Shown: piece after piece, positions 63,501-64,000 of the stretch
Position numbering within the stretch: the stretch's first letter is position 1
Layout: the number at the start of each line of letters is the position of its first letter
Made by a program: the position numbers and the translations under genes
Assembly (NCBI GenBank): GCA_934249265.1
Contig: CAKQKQ010000003.1
Location: 1 to 64,000 of the forward strand
Direction of reading: 5' to 3'
DNA length: 64,000 bases
From: an uncultured Clostridia bacterium
GTDB taxonomy: Bacteria; Bacillota; Clostridia; Christensenellales; Borkfalkiaceae
The notes under the pieces: model-generated
What the model was told of the DNA's origin: nothing
Database searches by the model: none
The model's input: the letters and a program-made list of their open reading frames with translations, nothing else

Positions 63501-64000
63501 ACCGGCTATACCGCCGACCGTAAACAAAGGCACGCTGCCCGTGGACTCGAACTGCACGTTTGCGGTAGAATAACTTACCGTAGCCGAATAATCTGTGGAA
63601 TATCCTTGAACGAAACCTACTATGCCGCCAACGTAAGAATTGAGCGAATTGTCGCCTATTCCTATCGATATTTTGCCGTCGAATTCGCAACCGCTTACGT
63701 CGCTACCCATACTGTAAGCGACGATGCCGCCCACGATGTAGTTGTATTTTTCCGTGGTGTCTATAGTGTACGTCGCGTTTTTAACGTTTACGTTTGACAC
63801 TTGAGCCGCCACCGCATAACCGAACAAGCCCGCAACGCCGTTTTTGCCTTTCATTACGAAGTCCGAAACGGTGTGTCCTTGTCCGTCGAATATTCCGGCA
63901 AAATGCGCGGAGTTGAGAGTGTCGCCTATAGGCTCTAACTCTTCTCCTTTAAACGAGATATCGCTACCGAGCACAACGTAAGAAGAATTGTATTTCGTGT
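60561..64000 (-). CDS. Giant GLUG-repeat surface protein, 5' end beyond the window
   Basis: The frame is open to the last base, and the visible GTG at 63974 is internal: residues before it (TKYNSSYVV) continue into VLGSDISFKGEELEPIGDT, a GLUG start pattern. At least 1145 residues are present. The first ~340 hold GLUG modules (FDGQGHTVSDFVM, GGIVAYSMGSDVSGCEF, AGGIIGYMRAMTSVANCYSSG), one InlB-like unit lies near 350-430, then many small beta modules of the kind seen in the two neighbours (GDWETDYNNPLKVSFDGKGTMKIG). It is probably a paralogue of the adjacent lipoprotein, so a lipobox is expected outside the window. Confidence 0.85.
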   Translation of the reverse strand, partial: TKYNSSYVVLGSDISFKGEELEPIGDTLNSAHFAGIFDGQGHTVSDFVMKGKNGVAGLFGYAVAAQVSNVNVKNATYTIDTTEKYNYIVGGIVAYSMGSDVSGCEFDGKISIGIGDNSLNSYVGGIVGFVQGYSTDYSATVSYSTANVQFESTGSVPLFTVGGIAGCVYGTSITTPTNIYNCVTQVSFSGRISIAGGIIGYMRAMTSVANCYSSGNVTSRNDYTTSSVSTAGALVGLAETETAITNSYSTATVVYLPSSAANIEGTERGTLIGSTYKDGKDTENLYNKIDSKKIVVYNSYLANNGKITANGQDYDVNDLQSVKSLLKWSESEWNLEGNAPAVKVNLDGDYAISYTVTVNLGGKLTAGITESVQSKSFDAYLPLDWLYDGDGKNTLKATDGSISYGFFLDEEKTQRLPASMLLTSDVTIYVGFADYTAAVGEYFFDVNDNRATLTFDSNGMLTFIYDGRVARYMYVYDGEKIYIQNAYFAYMYYTSSQSDSLMTDYYAYKDGDSLVIYDNFFFTSGSDYKNIQAYEGNAILGEWYDRDGTVYKFNLNGKGLKTDTDLIEIPFSYSIDGNDITMYVLSDTYSAKLSEDGRKIENVGGLTLSLDILDKFEGDWETDYNNPLKVSFDGKGTMKIGDKTYAYTVDDGLIKFDGGYAEVTDEGFIDLTINEDGTTYSLCRANSFRGYWVETLYNYGVRFDGITIDGYGTGMDTNGYSFTYAAYYISDGTSGEYSINLYYRTTLYGFGSCVLSSTGEEILDYGVYTASVGGIYNNYYLCYHDPLEGEWSITDGTIFNFNGLGAYDINSVTTEGTWIVKGEVTIGNLKTNVEAQTVAYTYNKTYATASFTYNGKSYVVKVLKTGEATILISGEQEQNLHPTDGFEDMILGGEDYRFTFNGHSSSENGVATVTTKDIKEQQFVYTCDGTEVEIWKDGSVWLTLVIDDDHEHFTLHDGDKTVTLGLYALMSGKTYLFANGEEITIGSFNLNGYGTGSMAGEELTLLYSASNQVQIYYAGELLYIGVYQDEHNMVLYDSSYNLVTIVCENDGYKGEYVSESGDSITLDGRGLIVGYYPAAEVKENGETTYLYYSIEDDGSITIFALDRSEDTDVKITKYKVYNESVDGAVKYENTDGKAIYVVKAD

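Overview
The window reads as one continuous chromosomal piece of a low-to-moderate GC Gram-positive bacterium, most likely an uncultured anaerobic gut-type Clostridia member (Bacillota). The evidence is the Firmicutes-style gene set (rpmF/yceD, ackA/pta, tmcAL, ydbS/ydbT-like PH-domain genes), AGGAGG-type ribosome sites, consensus sigma-A promoters, an electron-bifurcating Nfn pair, and giant lipoproteins with InlB-type, GLUG and BspA leucine-rich repeats. Almost all genes lie on the minus strand, so that is probably the leading strand. No rRNA, tRNA, CRISPR array, transposase or phage gene was seen.

Layout. 1-4.2 kb: a truncated AraC regulator (+), an MmeI-like DNA methyltransferase whose nuclease residues are replaced (-), and a non-coding stretch with a degenerate 105-bp repeat. 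4.2-9.3 kb: rpmF, yceD, two PH-domain membrane proteins, ackA and pta (all -). 9.5-15.6 kb: tmcAL (+), then galM, a PHP phosphoesterase, nfnB, nfnA and a DUF308 membrane protein (-). 15.9-29.2 kb: the transcription/translation block tuf, fusA, rpsG, rpsL, then a 1.1-kb gap with a striking G-depleted tract, then rpoC and rpoB (all -; transcription runs rpoB to rpoC and rpsL to tuf). 29.5-31.9 kb: rqcP, an ispDF fusion and a TerB-like gene (+). 32.1-32.7 kb: two small XRE regulators with elaborate operators. 32.9-41.9 kb: a complete oligopeptide ABC transporter (oppF, D, C, B, A) with an upstream lipoprotein. 42.4-64 kb: a 2499-residue subtilisin/leucine-rich-repeat surface protein, a small membrane protein, and three very large lipoproteins, the last cut by the window end.

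How it fits together. Pta and AckA make ATP and acetate from acetyl-CoA. TmcAL, divergent from them, uses acetate for a tRNA modification. NfnAB balances NADH, NADPH and ferredoxin. The surface protease, repeat-rich lipoproteins and peptide transporter suggest breakdown, binding and uptake of external protein, though only the transporter genes are demonstrably one operon.

Most notable: a dispersed palindrome family (core ACGCAATACGTATTGCGT) at gene borders in the first half; a long Asp/Phe-rich tail on RpoB; Arg at RpsL position 88, a site linked to streptomycin resistance; a folded RNA with UUCG and GAAA loops between rpsL and rpsG; the G-poor tract; an internal duplication inside IspD; and two XRE genes whose 16-bp operators sit in the spacers of promoters pointing away from them.
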